The notes beneath the pieces were generated by a model that did no database searches, was not told the origin of the DNA, and saw nothing but the letters and a program-made list of their open reading frames with translations. Positions 54,974 to 64,000 of a DNA stretch of 64,000 nucleotides are shown piece after piece. The translations under genes and the position numbers were made by a program. This DNA comes from Bufo bufo (taxonomy: Eukaryota; Chordata; Amphibia; Anura; Bufonidae): contig NC_053397.1 of NCBI RefSeq assembly GCF_905171765.1, forward strand, positions 117,982,378 through 118,046,377, written 5' to 3'. Numbering within the stretch: the stretch's first letter is position 1; the number at the start of each line of letters is the position of its first letter.

Positions 54974-55471
54974 GGCTACTTACACACTTGCGTTCAGAGC
55001 GGATCCGTCTGGTGTCTGCACAGACGGATCTGCTCCTATAATGCAAACGTTCGGATCCGTTCAGAACGGATCCGTCTGCATTATAGTTCAGAAAAATTTC
55101 TAAGTGTGAAAGTTATTCAGACGGATCCGTCCAGACTTTACATTGAAAGTCAATGGGGGACGGATCCGTTTGTAAATTGAGCCATATTGTGTCAACTTCA
55201 AATGGATCCGCCCCCATTGACTTACATTGTAAGTCTGGACGGATCCGTTTGCCTCCGCACGGCCAGGCGGACACCCAAACGCTGCAAGCAGCGTTCGGGT
55301 GTCCGCCTGCTGAGCGGAGCGGAGGCCAAACGGTGCCAGACTGATGCATTCTGAGCGGATCCGCATCCACTCAGAATGCATTGGGGCAGTACGGATGCGT
55401 TCGGGACCGCTTGTGAGAGCCTTCAAACGGAACTCACAAGCGGAGCCCTGAACGCAAGTGTGAAAGTAGCC
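54974..55471. mobile_element. PIF-like MITE rich in CGGATCCG motifs
   Basis: The ends GGCTACTTACACACTTGCG and CGCAAGTGTGAAAGTAGCC are inverted repeats, flanked by TCA and TTA (a diverged 3-bp duplication). About ten CGGATCCG/GGATCCGT motifs and a GC-rich hairpin (GCGTTCGGGTGTCCGCCTG and partner) fill the interior. It is similar in plan to 16563-16922. No coding sequence. Confidence 0.75.
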
Positions 55472-55825
55472 TTATAGAGGTGATGATCGCTTCATTGTGA
55501 TACGCAAGCCCCTTCACCACGACAAGGTAACGATCACGAAGGGGAATTGAAAGCATGTATGTGCCTTGTTTTTGTTTTTGCAGCCACAGTGCAGCACCAG
55601 AGGCCAGAAAAATTAGGCATGTACACATGCCTGAAAAATAATGGTATTGTTGCATCCGCTGTTGTAGCAGCGGCCGGAAAAAAATTATGTTTTCCAGGCA
55701 GAAAGGTAACTAAAACATTGCGGCTTGAACCCTAGTTGGTGGCGGAGAATTCACGAAAGTCATCCGGTATGCAGACAGCAGCGTGGGGATCATTTTGAGG
55801 CCAAGGCATGTCATCAGGCCTTTTG

Positions 55826-58258
55826 TTAGTCAAACGTATCCCCCACTGTCAGTCCCTTCGGGATCCATGCCTCATTCATCTTAATGAAGGTGAGGTAATC
55901 AACACTTTTTTGACCGAGGCGACTTCTCTTGTCAGGTACAATGCCTCCTGCTGCACTGAAGGTCCTTTCTGACAGGACACTTGAAGCGAGGCAGGCCAGA
56001 AGTTCTATCGCAAACTGGGATAGCTCAGGCCACAGGTCAAGCCTGCACACCCAGTAGTCAAGGGGTTCATCGCTCCTCAGAGTGTCGATATTTGCAGTTA
56101 AGGCGAGGTAGTCTGCTACCTGTCGGTCGAGTCGTTCTCTAAGGCTGGATCCCAAAGGGCTGTGGCAATGTGTAGGACTGAAAAAACTCTGCATGTCCTC
56201 CATCAACAAAACATCTGTAAAGCGTCCTGTCCTTGCCGCCGTGGTCGTGGTAGGAGGAGGATTACTTTCACCTCTTCCTCAGTTAGATTCCTGTTGTGCT
56301 GTGACATCCTCCTTATAAGCTGTGTAAAGCATATTTTTTTGTTTGGTTTTGAACTGCTGCATCCTTTCCGACTTTCGGAAATTTGGTAACATTTCCGCCA
56401 CTTTCTGCTTATACCGGGGGTCTAGTAGCGTGGCCACCCAGTACAGGTCGTTCTCCTTCATCCTTTTTATACGAGGGTCCCTCAACAGACATGACAGCAT
56501 GAAAGACCCCATTTGAACAAGGTTGGATGCCGAGCTACTCATTTCCCGTTCCTCGTCCTCACTGATGTCATTGACGGTCTGTTCTTCCCCCCAGCCACGT
56601 ACAACACCACGGGTCCCAGATAGGTGACAACAACGAGCACCCAGGGATGCCTGCTGTGGTTGGTCTTCCTCCTCCTCAAAGCCACATTCCTCCTCTGACT
56701 CCTAATCCTCATACTCCTCTTCCAGCGTTGCCGCAGGTCCGGCAAGCGATGATGACAAGGCTGTTTCTGGTGGTGATGGTGACCACAACTCTTCCTCTTC
56801 CTCTTCACGCTCATCTACAGCCTGATCCAGCACTCTTCGCAGGGCACGCTCTAGGAAGAAAACAAATGGGATGAGGTCGCTGATGGTGCCTTTGGTGTAG
56901 GTGATATAGTGTAGGTGATATACCTGCCCTGACCGTGCTTTGCAGACCAGGTATCAGTGGTCAGATGGACCCTTGCCCCAACACTGTATGCTAGAGATGC
57001 CATGACTTCCTTTTCAATAACAGAATAGAGGTTTGTGATTGACTTTTTTTTTTTAAAAATTTGTCCGGGTACCTTCCACTGTGGTGTCCCAATAGCGACA
57101 AATTTTTTGAAGGCCTCAGACTCCACCAGCTGGTAAGGTAAAAGCTGGCGGGCTAAGAGTTCCGTCAAGCCAGCTGTCAGACTCCGGGCAAGGGGATGAC
57201 TTTGTGACATTGGCTTCTTACGCTCAAACATGTCCTTGACAGACACCTGACTGTGGGCAGATGAGCAGGAACTGCTCAAGGCGAGAGACGGAGTGGCGGA
57301 TGGTTGAGAGGGGGCAAGGAGGACAGCAGTTGTTGACGTGGCTGAAGATGCTGGACCAGTAGGAGGATGGCGGCTTTGAGTTTGTGTGCTGCTTGTACTC
57401 ATGTGTTGATCCCATAGGCGTTTGTGATGTGCGATCATGTGCCTTCGCAAAGCAGTTGTACCAAAGTGGATGTTGGACTTCCCACGACTCAGTTTCTTTT
57501 GGCACAGGTTGTAAATGGCATTGCTGTTATTAGAGGCAGACACACAAAAAAAATGCCACACTGCTGAGCTTTGCAATGACAGCATTCTGGTGGTGGCAAC
57601 AGCATGCGTTGATTGGCGTGCTGTCTGGCTGACCCCGGGTGCCAATACATGCTGTCTGACTGTGTCACTAGCTCCTTGCGACGACCTCCCCCTGCTTCCA
57701 ACTCATCTCCTCCTTCTCTCTGTCTCCCCTTCTGAACTTTCCCCCTCTTCTTCTTCTCTTCGAGCAGGCACCCACGTGGCATCCACGGACACATTGTCAT
57801 CATCAACCACTTCACTTGTATCTGACACCTCAGCAAACGAAGCAGCAGCGGGTACAACATCATCATCATCATCACACTGTACGTCCATGTGTGTAATGCT
57901 GCCTGACTGAGACATATCCCTGTTATCTACATCCTCTGGCGGTAATGGTTACGCATCACTAATTTCATCCAACTGATGTGTAAATAACTCCTCTGATGGA
58001 TCAAGTGAAGCGGCTGTGGTGGTGGTGGCGGGCGGGAGAGTGGTAACTTGAGAGCAGGTGACCGAAGCTGAGCTGGAGGAGGATGGTGCGTCAAGGTTCT
58101 TAGCGGAAGCTGTCGAAGATTGGGTGTCCTGTGTAAGCCAGTCAACTATTTTCTCTGAATTTTTTGGGTTCAGGGTACGTGGCCTCTGAACACTGGGCAT
58201 TATTCCAGGGCCAGTGGAAATCACAGCACCACGACGGCCCCTGCGGGGTGGCCTGCCT
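55826..58258 (-). pseudogene. hAT transposase with BED zinc finger and AT-hook (broken)
   Basis: A minus-strand gene. A likely splice acceptor, TTTTTTATTACAG/GC at about 58259, opens an exon reading RGRPPRRGRRG, an AT-hook-like basic motif. An acidic, Ser-rich region follows (58224-57703), then the BED finger in 56851-57645 (VWHFFCV..., NLCQKKL and TTALRRHMIAHH). Next come the hAT core (KKFVAIGTPQWKVP, HLTTDTWS with first Asp), a middle piece (56279-56542: YWVATLLDPRYKQK) and the C-terminal dimerisation region (55826-56209: LLACLASSVLSERTFSAAGG). The pieces lie in different frames and at least four lesions exist. The organisation is that of ZBED-like hAT transposases. It would have cut at ends leaving 8-bp duplications. 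Confidence 0.85.
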
Positions 58259-58259
58259 C

Positions 58260-59513
58260 TGCCTGTAATTTTTTATTAGATAAGTGGTACTATGCGTGCA
58301 AGGTACTGTGCCACCCAATGTTAGTGGTGGAAAGTGGTCACAGTACAGTCTGTGTGGGCCTGGCACACACTGGCTTGCAACTGCGATTATATCACAGAGA
58401 AATAATAAATTGACTTTTTTTTATCTGCAAGGTATTGTGAGTGACACCCTGTAACGGTATGAGTGGTGGCCTAGCCAGTTGCCACAGTACAGTCTGTGGG
58501 CCAGACACTCACTGGCTTGCAACTGCGATTATATCACAGAGAAATAATAAATGGACTTTTTTTTATCTGCAAGGTTTTGTGAGTGACACCCTGTAACGGT
58601 ATGAGTGGTGGCCTAGCCAGTGGCCACAGTACAGTCTGTGGGCCAGACACTCACTGGCTTGCAACTGCGATTATATCACAGAGAAATAATAAATGGACTT
58701 TTTTTAATCTGCAAGGTATTGTGAGTGACACCCTGTAGCGGTATGAGTGGTGGCCTATCCAGTGGCCACAGTACAGTCTGTGGGCCAGACACTCACTGAC
58801 ATGCAACTGCGATTATAGAAACATAGTAATAATAAATGGACTTTTTTTTATCTGCAAGGTTTTGTGAGTGACACCCTGTAGCGGTATGAGTGGTGGCCTA
58901 GCCAGTGGCCACAGTACAGTCTGTGGGCCAGACACTCACTGGCTTGCAACTGCGATTATATCACAGAGAAATAATAAATGGACTTTTTTTAATCTGCAAG
59001 GTATTGTGAGTGACACCCTGTAGCGGTATGAGTGGTGGCCTATCCAGTGGCCACAGTACAGTCTGTGGGCCAGACACTCACTGACATGCAACTGCGATTA
59101 TAGAAACATAGTAATAATAAATGGACTTTTTTTTATCTGCAAGGTTTTGTGAGTGACACCCTGTAACGGTATGAGTGGTGGCCTAGCCAGTGGCCACAGT
59201 ACAGTCTGTGGGCCAGACACTCACTGGCTTGCAACTGCGATTATATCACAGAGAAATATTAAATGGACATTTTTTTTATCTGCAAGGGACTGTCTGTGAC
59301 ACCCTGTATGAATGGTGTGCACACAGTACTGTCTGTGAGCCTGCAGCCTCTCACTGGCTTGCAACTGCGATTATATCACAGAGAAATAATAAATGGACTT
59401 TTTTTTATCTGCAAGGTATTGTGAGTGACACCCTGTAACGGTATGAGTGGTGGCCTAGCCAGTGGCCACAGTACAGTCTGTGGGCCAGACACTCACTGAC
59501 ATGCAACTGCGAT
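58260..59513 (-). repeat. ~142-bp satellite array, first block
   Basis: About eight units are each marked by TTTATCTGCAAGGT, GTGACACCCTGTAACGGTAT, GTGGCCTAGCCAGTGGCCAC and ACTGCGATTATATCACAGAG. Spacing of CTGCAAGG is 142-143 bp. Variant units carrying GATTATAGAAACATA recur every second unit (58814, 59100). The array lies directly upstream of the transposase exon, so it may be intronic. The GGCCTAGCCAGTGGCC stretch is a short imperfect palindrome. Confidence 0.93.
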
Positions 59514-62403
59514 TATAGAAACATAAAAACATAGAATGTGTCGGCAGATAAGAACCATTTGGCCCATCTAGTCTGCCTAATATACTAAAATACTATGGAT
59601 AGCCCCTGGCCCTACCTTATATGAAGGATGGCCTTATGCCTATCCCATGCATGCTTAAACTCCTCCACTGTATTTGCAGCTACCACTTCTGCAGGAAGGC
59701 TATTCCATGCATCCACTACTCTCTCAGTAAAGTAATACTTCCTGATATTACTTTTAAACCTTTGCCCCTCTAATTTAAAACTATGTCCTCTTGTAGCAGT
59801 TTTTCTTCTTTTAAATATTCTCTCCTCTTTTACCTTGTTGATTACGTTTATGTATTTAAAAGTTTCTATCATATCCCCTCTGTCTCGTCTTTCTTCCAAG
59901 CTATACATGTTAAGGTCCTTTAATCTTTCCTGGTAAGTTTTATCCTGCAATCCATGTACCAGTTTAGTAACTCTTCTCTGAACTCTCTCCAAAGTATCAA
60001 TATCCTTCTGGAGATATGGTCTCCAGTACTGAGCACAATACTCCAAATGAGGTCTCACTAGTGCTCTGTAGAGCGGCATGAGCACCTCCCTCTTTCTACT
60101 GGTAATTCCTCTCCCTATACACCCAAGCATTCTGCTAGCATTTCCTGCTGCTCTATGACATTGTCTGCCTACCTTTAAGTCTTCTGAAATAATGACCCCT
60201 AAATCCCTTTCATCAGATACTGAGGTTAGGACTGTATCACTGATTTTATATTCTGCTCTTGGGTTTTTACGTCCCAGGTGCATTATCTTGCACTTATCAA
60301 CATTAAGTTTTAGTTGCCATATTTTTGACCATTCCTCTAGTTTTCCTAAGTCCTTTTCCATTTGGTGTATCCCTCCAGGAACATCAACCCTGTTACAAAT
60401 CTTTGTGTCATCAGCAAAAAAGACACACCTTACCATCGAGGCCTTCTGCAATTTCGCTGATAAAGATATTAAACAATATGGGTCCCAGAACAGATCCCTG
60501 AGGTACCCCACTGGTAACAAGACCTTGGTCTGAATATACTCCATTGACTACAACCCTCTGTTGCCTATCCCTCAGCCACTGCCTAATCCATTCAACAATA
60601 TGGGAGTCCAAGCCCAAAGACTGCACTTTATTGATAAGCTTTCTATGTGGGACAGTATCAAAAGCCTTACTAAAGTCTAGATAAGTGATGTCTACTGCAC
60701 CTTCTCCATCTATTATTTTAGTCACCCAATCAAAAAAATCAATAAGATTAGTTTGACATGATCTCCCTGAAGTATACCCATGCTGTTTTTCATCTTTCAA
60801 TCCATGGGATTTTAGATGTTCCACAATCCTCTCCTTAAGTATGGTTTCCATTAATTTCCCCACTATTGATGTCAGGCTTACTGGCCTATAGTTGCCCGAT
60901 TCCTCCCTACTACCTTTCTTGTGAATGGGCACAACATTTGCTAATTTCCAATCTTCTGGGACGACTCCTGTTGCCAGTGATTGGTTAAATAAATCTGTTA
61001 ATGGTTTTCCTAGTTCACCGCTGAGCTCTTTTAATAGCTTTGGGTGTATCCCATCAGGCCCCTGTGACTTATTTGTATTAATTTTAGACAGCTGACTTAG
61101 AACCTCTTCCTCTGTAAAGACACATGCATCAAAAGATTCATTAGTCTTCTTTCCTAACTGAGGTCCTTCTCCTTCATTTTCCTTTGTAAAAACTGAACAA
61201 AAATATTCATTGAGGCAGTCAGCTAGTTCTTTATCTTCTTCCATATACCTTCCTTCTTTTGTTTTTAATTTGGTAATTCTTTGTTTTAGTTTCCTTTTTT
61301 CATTTACTGTATGTATCTGAAGAATGCCTTCTCGCCTTTTTTCCCTGACTGAGCTAATTTCTCTTCTGCCTGTGCTTTGGAAGCTCTTATAACTTGTTTG
61401 GCCTCTCTCTGCCTAATCTTATAAATTTGTCTGTCATCCTCGTTTTTTGTTTTTTTATAATTCCTAAATGCTATCTTTTTGTTTTTAATGATTTTGGCCA
61501 CTTCTGCTGAGTACCACAGTGGTCTCTTCCTTTTTTTGCTTTTACTGACAAGCCTAATGCAATTTTCTGTTGCCTTCACTAATGCCACTTTTAAGTAGTC
61601 CCATTTCTCCTGGACTCCAATGAAACTGTTCCAGTCTGATAGGGACTTGTATACCACTAATCTAATTTTAGAAAAGTCTGTTTTTCTAAAATCTAAAACT
61701 TTTGTTTTTATGTGGTGTGACTCAGTCACTGTACTTATAGTAAACCACACTGACTGGTGATCACTAGATCCCAAGCTTTCCCCTACAGTAATATCAGATA
61801 CCAAATTCACATTTGTGAATACTAAATCTAAAATGGCCTCCTTCCGGGTTGGCTCCTCCACTACTTGCTGTAGAGATAATCCCAGTAGGGAATTTAGAAT
61901 ATCTGTACTCCTGGCAGAACTAGCTATTTTGGTTTTCCAGTTTACATCTGGAAGATTGAAGTCTCCCATAATGATAACTTCCCCCTTCAATGTCATTTTA
62001 GCTATTTCCTCAACTAGTAGATCATCTAATTCTTTGACTTGGCTAGGTGGTCTATATATCACACCTACACGAGTTATCTTATGATTATCAAGCTGCACGG
62101 TAACCCAAACTGACTCTAAATTGTTCTCGCTAACTTGTATCAAATTAGATTTTATGTTATCTTTCACATACAGGGCCACCCCTCCCCCTTCTTGCCTTCT
62201 CTGTCTTTCCTGTATAGAGAGAACCCTGGTATTGATATATCCTAGTCATTACTCCCCTTGAACCACGTCTCAGTAACAGCCACTACATCTATATTCTCAG
62301 ATGCCATTATAGCCTCAAGTTCATTGATATTATTCCCTAGACTGCGAGCATTTGTAGACAAGACTCTGAGCTTGTCATTTCTTAAACTTTCTGCTACTGG
62401 ACT
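59514..62403 (-). mobile_element. CR1/L2-type LINE inserted in the satellite, 5' truncated
   Basis: A minus-strand LINE lies inside the array. Its 3' end on that strand reads CATTCTATG followed by TTTTTATG and TTTCTATAAT, close to the ATTCTATG-type terminal repeats of CR1. It carries the endonuclease, reverse transcriptase and C-terminal region, but no ORF1; it stops just before the endonuclease start near 62400. The array resumes at about 62404. Confidence 0.85.
59612..62390 (-). pseudogene. CR1/L2-type LINE ORF2 (endonuclease and reverse transcriptase, broken)
   Basis: The endonuclease begins LRVLSTNARSLGNN and reaches DVVAVTETWFKG, then a stop near 62240. It continues from 62179 with VGVIYRPPSQ, VIIMGDFNLPDVNW and SSDHQSVWF. 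The reverse transcriptase in 60411-61244 shows [43 protein letters not shown] and [18 protein letters not shown]. After a frame change near 60420 comes FADDTKICN (catalytic Asp pair), then NVDKCKIMHLGRKNP and the C-terminal region (NSLPAEVVAANTVEEFKHAWD). At least three breaks: one stop, a loss between 61304 and 61244, and the frame change before FADD. The domain order and motifs fit the CR1/L2 clades of the Jockey group. Confidence 0.88.
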
Positions 62404-63792
62404 TATAATAAATGGACTTTTTTTTATCTGCAAGGTTTTGTGAGTGACATCCTGTAACGATATGAGTGGTGGCCTAGCCAGTGGCCACAGTACAGTCTGT
62501 GGGCCAGACACTCACTGGCTTTCAACTGCGATTATATCACAGAGAAATATTAAATGGACATTTTTTTTATCTGCAAGGGACTGTCTGTGACACCCTGTAT
62601 GAATGGTGTGCACACAGTACTGTCTGTGAGCCTGCAGCCTCTCACTGGCTTGCAACTGCGATTATATCACAGAGAAATAATAAATGGACTTTTTTTTATC
62701 TGCAAGGTATTGTGAGTGACACCCTGTAACGGTATGAGTGGTGGCCTAGCCAGTGGCCACAGTACAGTCTGTGGGCCAGACACTCTCTGGCATGCAACTG
62801 CGATTATATCACAGAGAAATAATAAATGGACTTTTTTTATCTGCAAGGTTTTGTGAGTGACACCCTGTAACGGTATGAGTGGTGGCCTAGCCAGTTGCCA
62901 CAGTACAGTCTGTGGGCCAGACACTCACTGGCTTGCAACTGCGATTATATCACAGAGAAATAATAAATGGACTTTTTTTTATCTGCAAGGTTTTGTGAGT
63001 GACACCCTGTAACGGTATGAGTGGTGGCCTAGCCAGTGGCCACAGTACAGTCTGTGGGCAAGACACTCACTGGCATGGAACTTCGATTATATCACAGAGA
63101 AATAATAAATGGAGTTTTTTTTTATCTGCAAGGTTTTATAAGTGACACCCTGTAACGTTATGAGTGGTGGCCTAGCCAGTGGCCACAGTACAGTCTGTGG
63201 GCCAGACACTCACTGGCATGCAACTGCGATTATATCAAAAAGAAAAAATAAATGGACTTTTTTTTATCTGCAAGGTACTGTCTGTGACACCCTGTATGAA
63301 TGGTGTGCACACAGTACTGTCTGTGAGCCTGCAGCCTCTCACTGGCTTGCAACTGCGATTATATTACAGAGAAATATTAAATGGACTTTTTTTTTATCTG
63401 CAAGGTATTGTGAGTGACACCCTGTAACGGTATGAGTGGTGGCCTAGCCAGTGGCCACAGTACAGTCTGTGGGCCAGACACTCACTGGCTTGCAACTGCG
63501 ATTATATCACATAGAAATAATAAATGGACTTTTTTTTATCTGCAAGGTATTGTGAGTGACACCCTGTAGCGGTATGAGTGGTGGCCTAGCCAGTGGCCAC
63601 AGTACAGTCTGTGGGCCAGACACTCACTGGCATGCAACTGCGCTTATATTACAGAGAAATAATAAATGCACTTTTTTTTATCTGCAAGGTACTGTCTGTG
63701 ACACCCTGTAACGGTATGAGTGGTGGCCTAGCCAGTGGCCACAGTACAGTCTGTGGGCCAGACACTCACTGGCATGCAACTGCGATTATATC
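62404..63792 (-). repeat. ~142-bp satellite array, second block
   Basis: This continues the array of 58260-59513. Some units carry a shorter variant with CTGTATGAATGGTGTGCACA and CTGTGAGCCTGCAGCCTCTC (62590, 63295; also 59300). The array ends at TTATATC where an LTR begins. Repeated short frames follow the unit and are not genes. Confidence 0.93.
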
Positions 63793-64000
63793 TGTCACAA
63801 GGGTGTCAAGAACCACGCCCGACTCCGTTATACCCGGGGTCAGGAAGTCGCAGTGGTTGGCTGCGCGCTCTATGTAAGATAGGGCTGTTTCCTTATGGTA
63901 GCTTTCTGGGTTTGCTTTGCAAACCCTTTTGGCTCACTCAGGGACCCGTAGCTCCTTCTCCTCAGCTGTTCCTTGTCCAGCACTCCCAAACCTCCTTATA
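63793..64000. mobile_element. Ty3/gypsy-type LTR start, cut by window edge
   Basis: The sequence changes abruptly to TGTCACAAGGGTGTCAAGAA, an opening like that of vertebrate gypsy LTRs (TGTCAC...). No internal domain is in the window, so orientation and whether it is a solo LTR cannot be decided. Confidence 0.5.

Larger units (their letters stand above)
50956..55046 (+). repeat. Tandem segmental duplication, unit 2
   Basis: This is the second unit of 4091 bp, near-identical to 46865-50951. It includes a second copy of the integrase 3' part, the BEL 3' LTR and the satellite. After 55046 the sequence continues into the complete MITE, so this right edge is the original one. Confidence 0.97.

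Noticed and set aside
56539..57910. Plus-strand and alternative minus-strand frames rich in Pro, Ser or Met
   Set aside because: They are shadows of the Ser-, Asp- and Gly-rich parts of the minus-strand hAT transposase.
1..64000. Host protein-coding or non-coding RNA gene
   Set aside because: I found no exon-like frames outside transposable elements and no recognisable tRNA, rRNA or snRNA. Very short exons cannot be excluded by eye.

Overview
The window looks like non-genic chromatin from a large, repeat-rich vertebrate genome, most likely an amphibian (frog). I see no host gene. Nearly every supported feature is a transposable element (TE), a piece of one, or a tandem array. The organism call is an inference from the mix: several Tc1 families, L1/Tx1-type and CR1-type LINEs, a Ngaro (DIRS-class) element, BEL/Pao and Ty3/gypsy elements, a BED-finger hAT and several frog-like MITE types.

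Layout. 1-3.3 kb: end of a Tc1 transposon, 3' end of a gypsy chromovirus with its LTR, and two pieces of a TTAA-flanked repeat. 3.3-8.35 kb: a ~52-bp satellite with higher-order repeats, invaded by an AT-rich insert and by a 1.06-kb composite of direct and inverted copies. 8.35-18.8 kb: an old foldback element (arms ~430 bp) opened by a TTAA element, an endogenous retrovirus (minus strand, two LTRs), a PIF-like MITE and a Tc1. 18.8-20.7 kb: small MITEs and a perfect 150-bp palindrome. 20.76-30.28 kb: a Ngaro tyrosine-recombinase retrotransposon carrying two further Tc1 elements, one with an intact transposase. 30.3-33.5 kb: repeats with a CCCGAAACG motif and the 3' part of one LINE. 33.5-41.6 kb: an almost full-length L1/Tx1 LINE on the minus strand, holding a retroposed foldback insert and a deleted Tc1. 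41.6 kb to about 63.8 kb: apparently one very large hAT-related domain. It holds a BEL element, a ~190-bp satellite, a recent 4.09-kb tandem duplication, a MITE, a broken BED-finger transposase on the minus strand, a ~142-bp satellite and a CR1-type LINE. A gypsy-type LTR starts at 63793 and runs off the window.

How it fits together. Nesting gives a relative chronology. Only one transposase (22007-23023) is open from start to stop in the window; the others are broken, deleted or cut by the window edge. The most informative observations are the foldback whose two arms act as each other's empty-site controls, the 4.09-kb tandem duplication with satellite turnover inside it, the 150-bp palindrome, the Ngaro element whose recombinase lacks its first catalytic arginine, and the hAT domain that appears to have grown by internal satellite amplification. 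No undescribed defence or metabolic system is visible.
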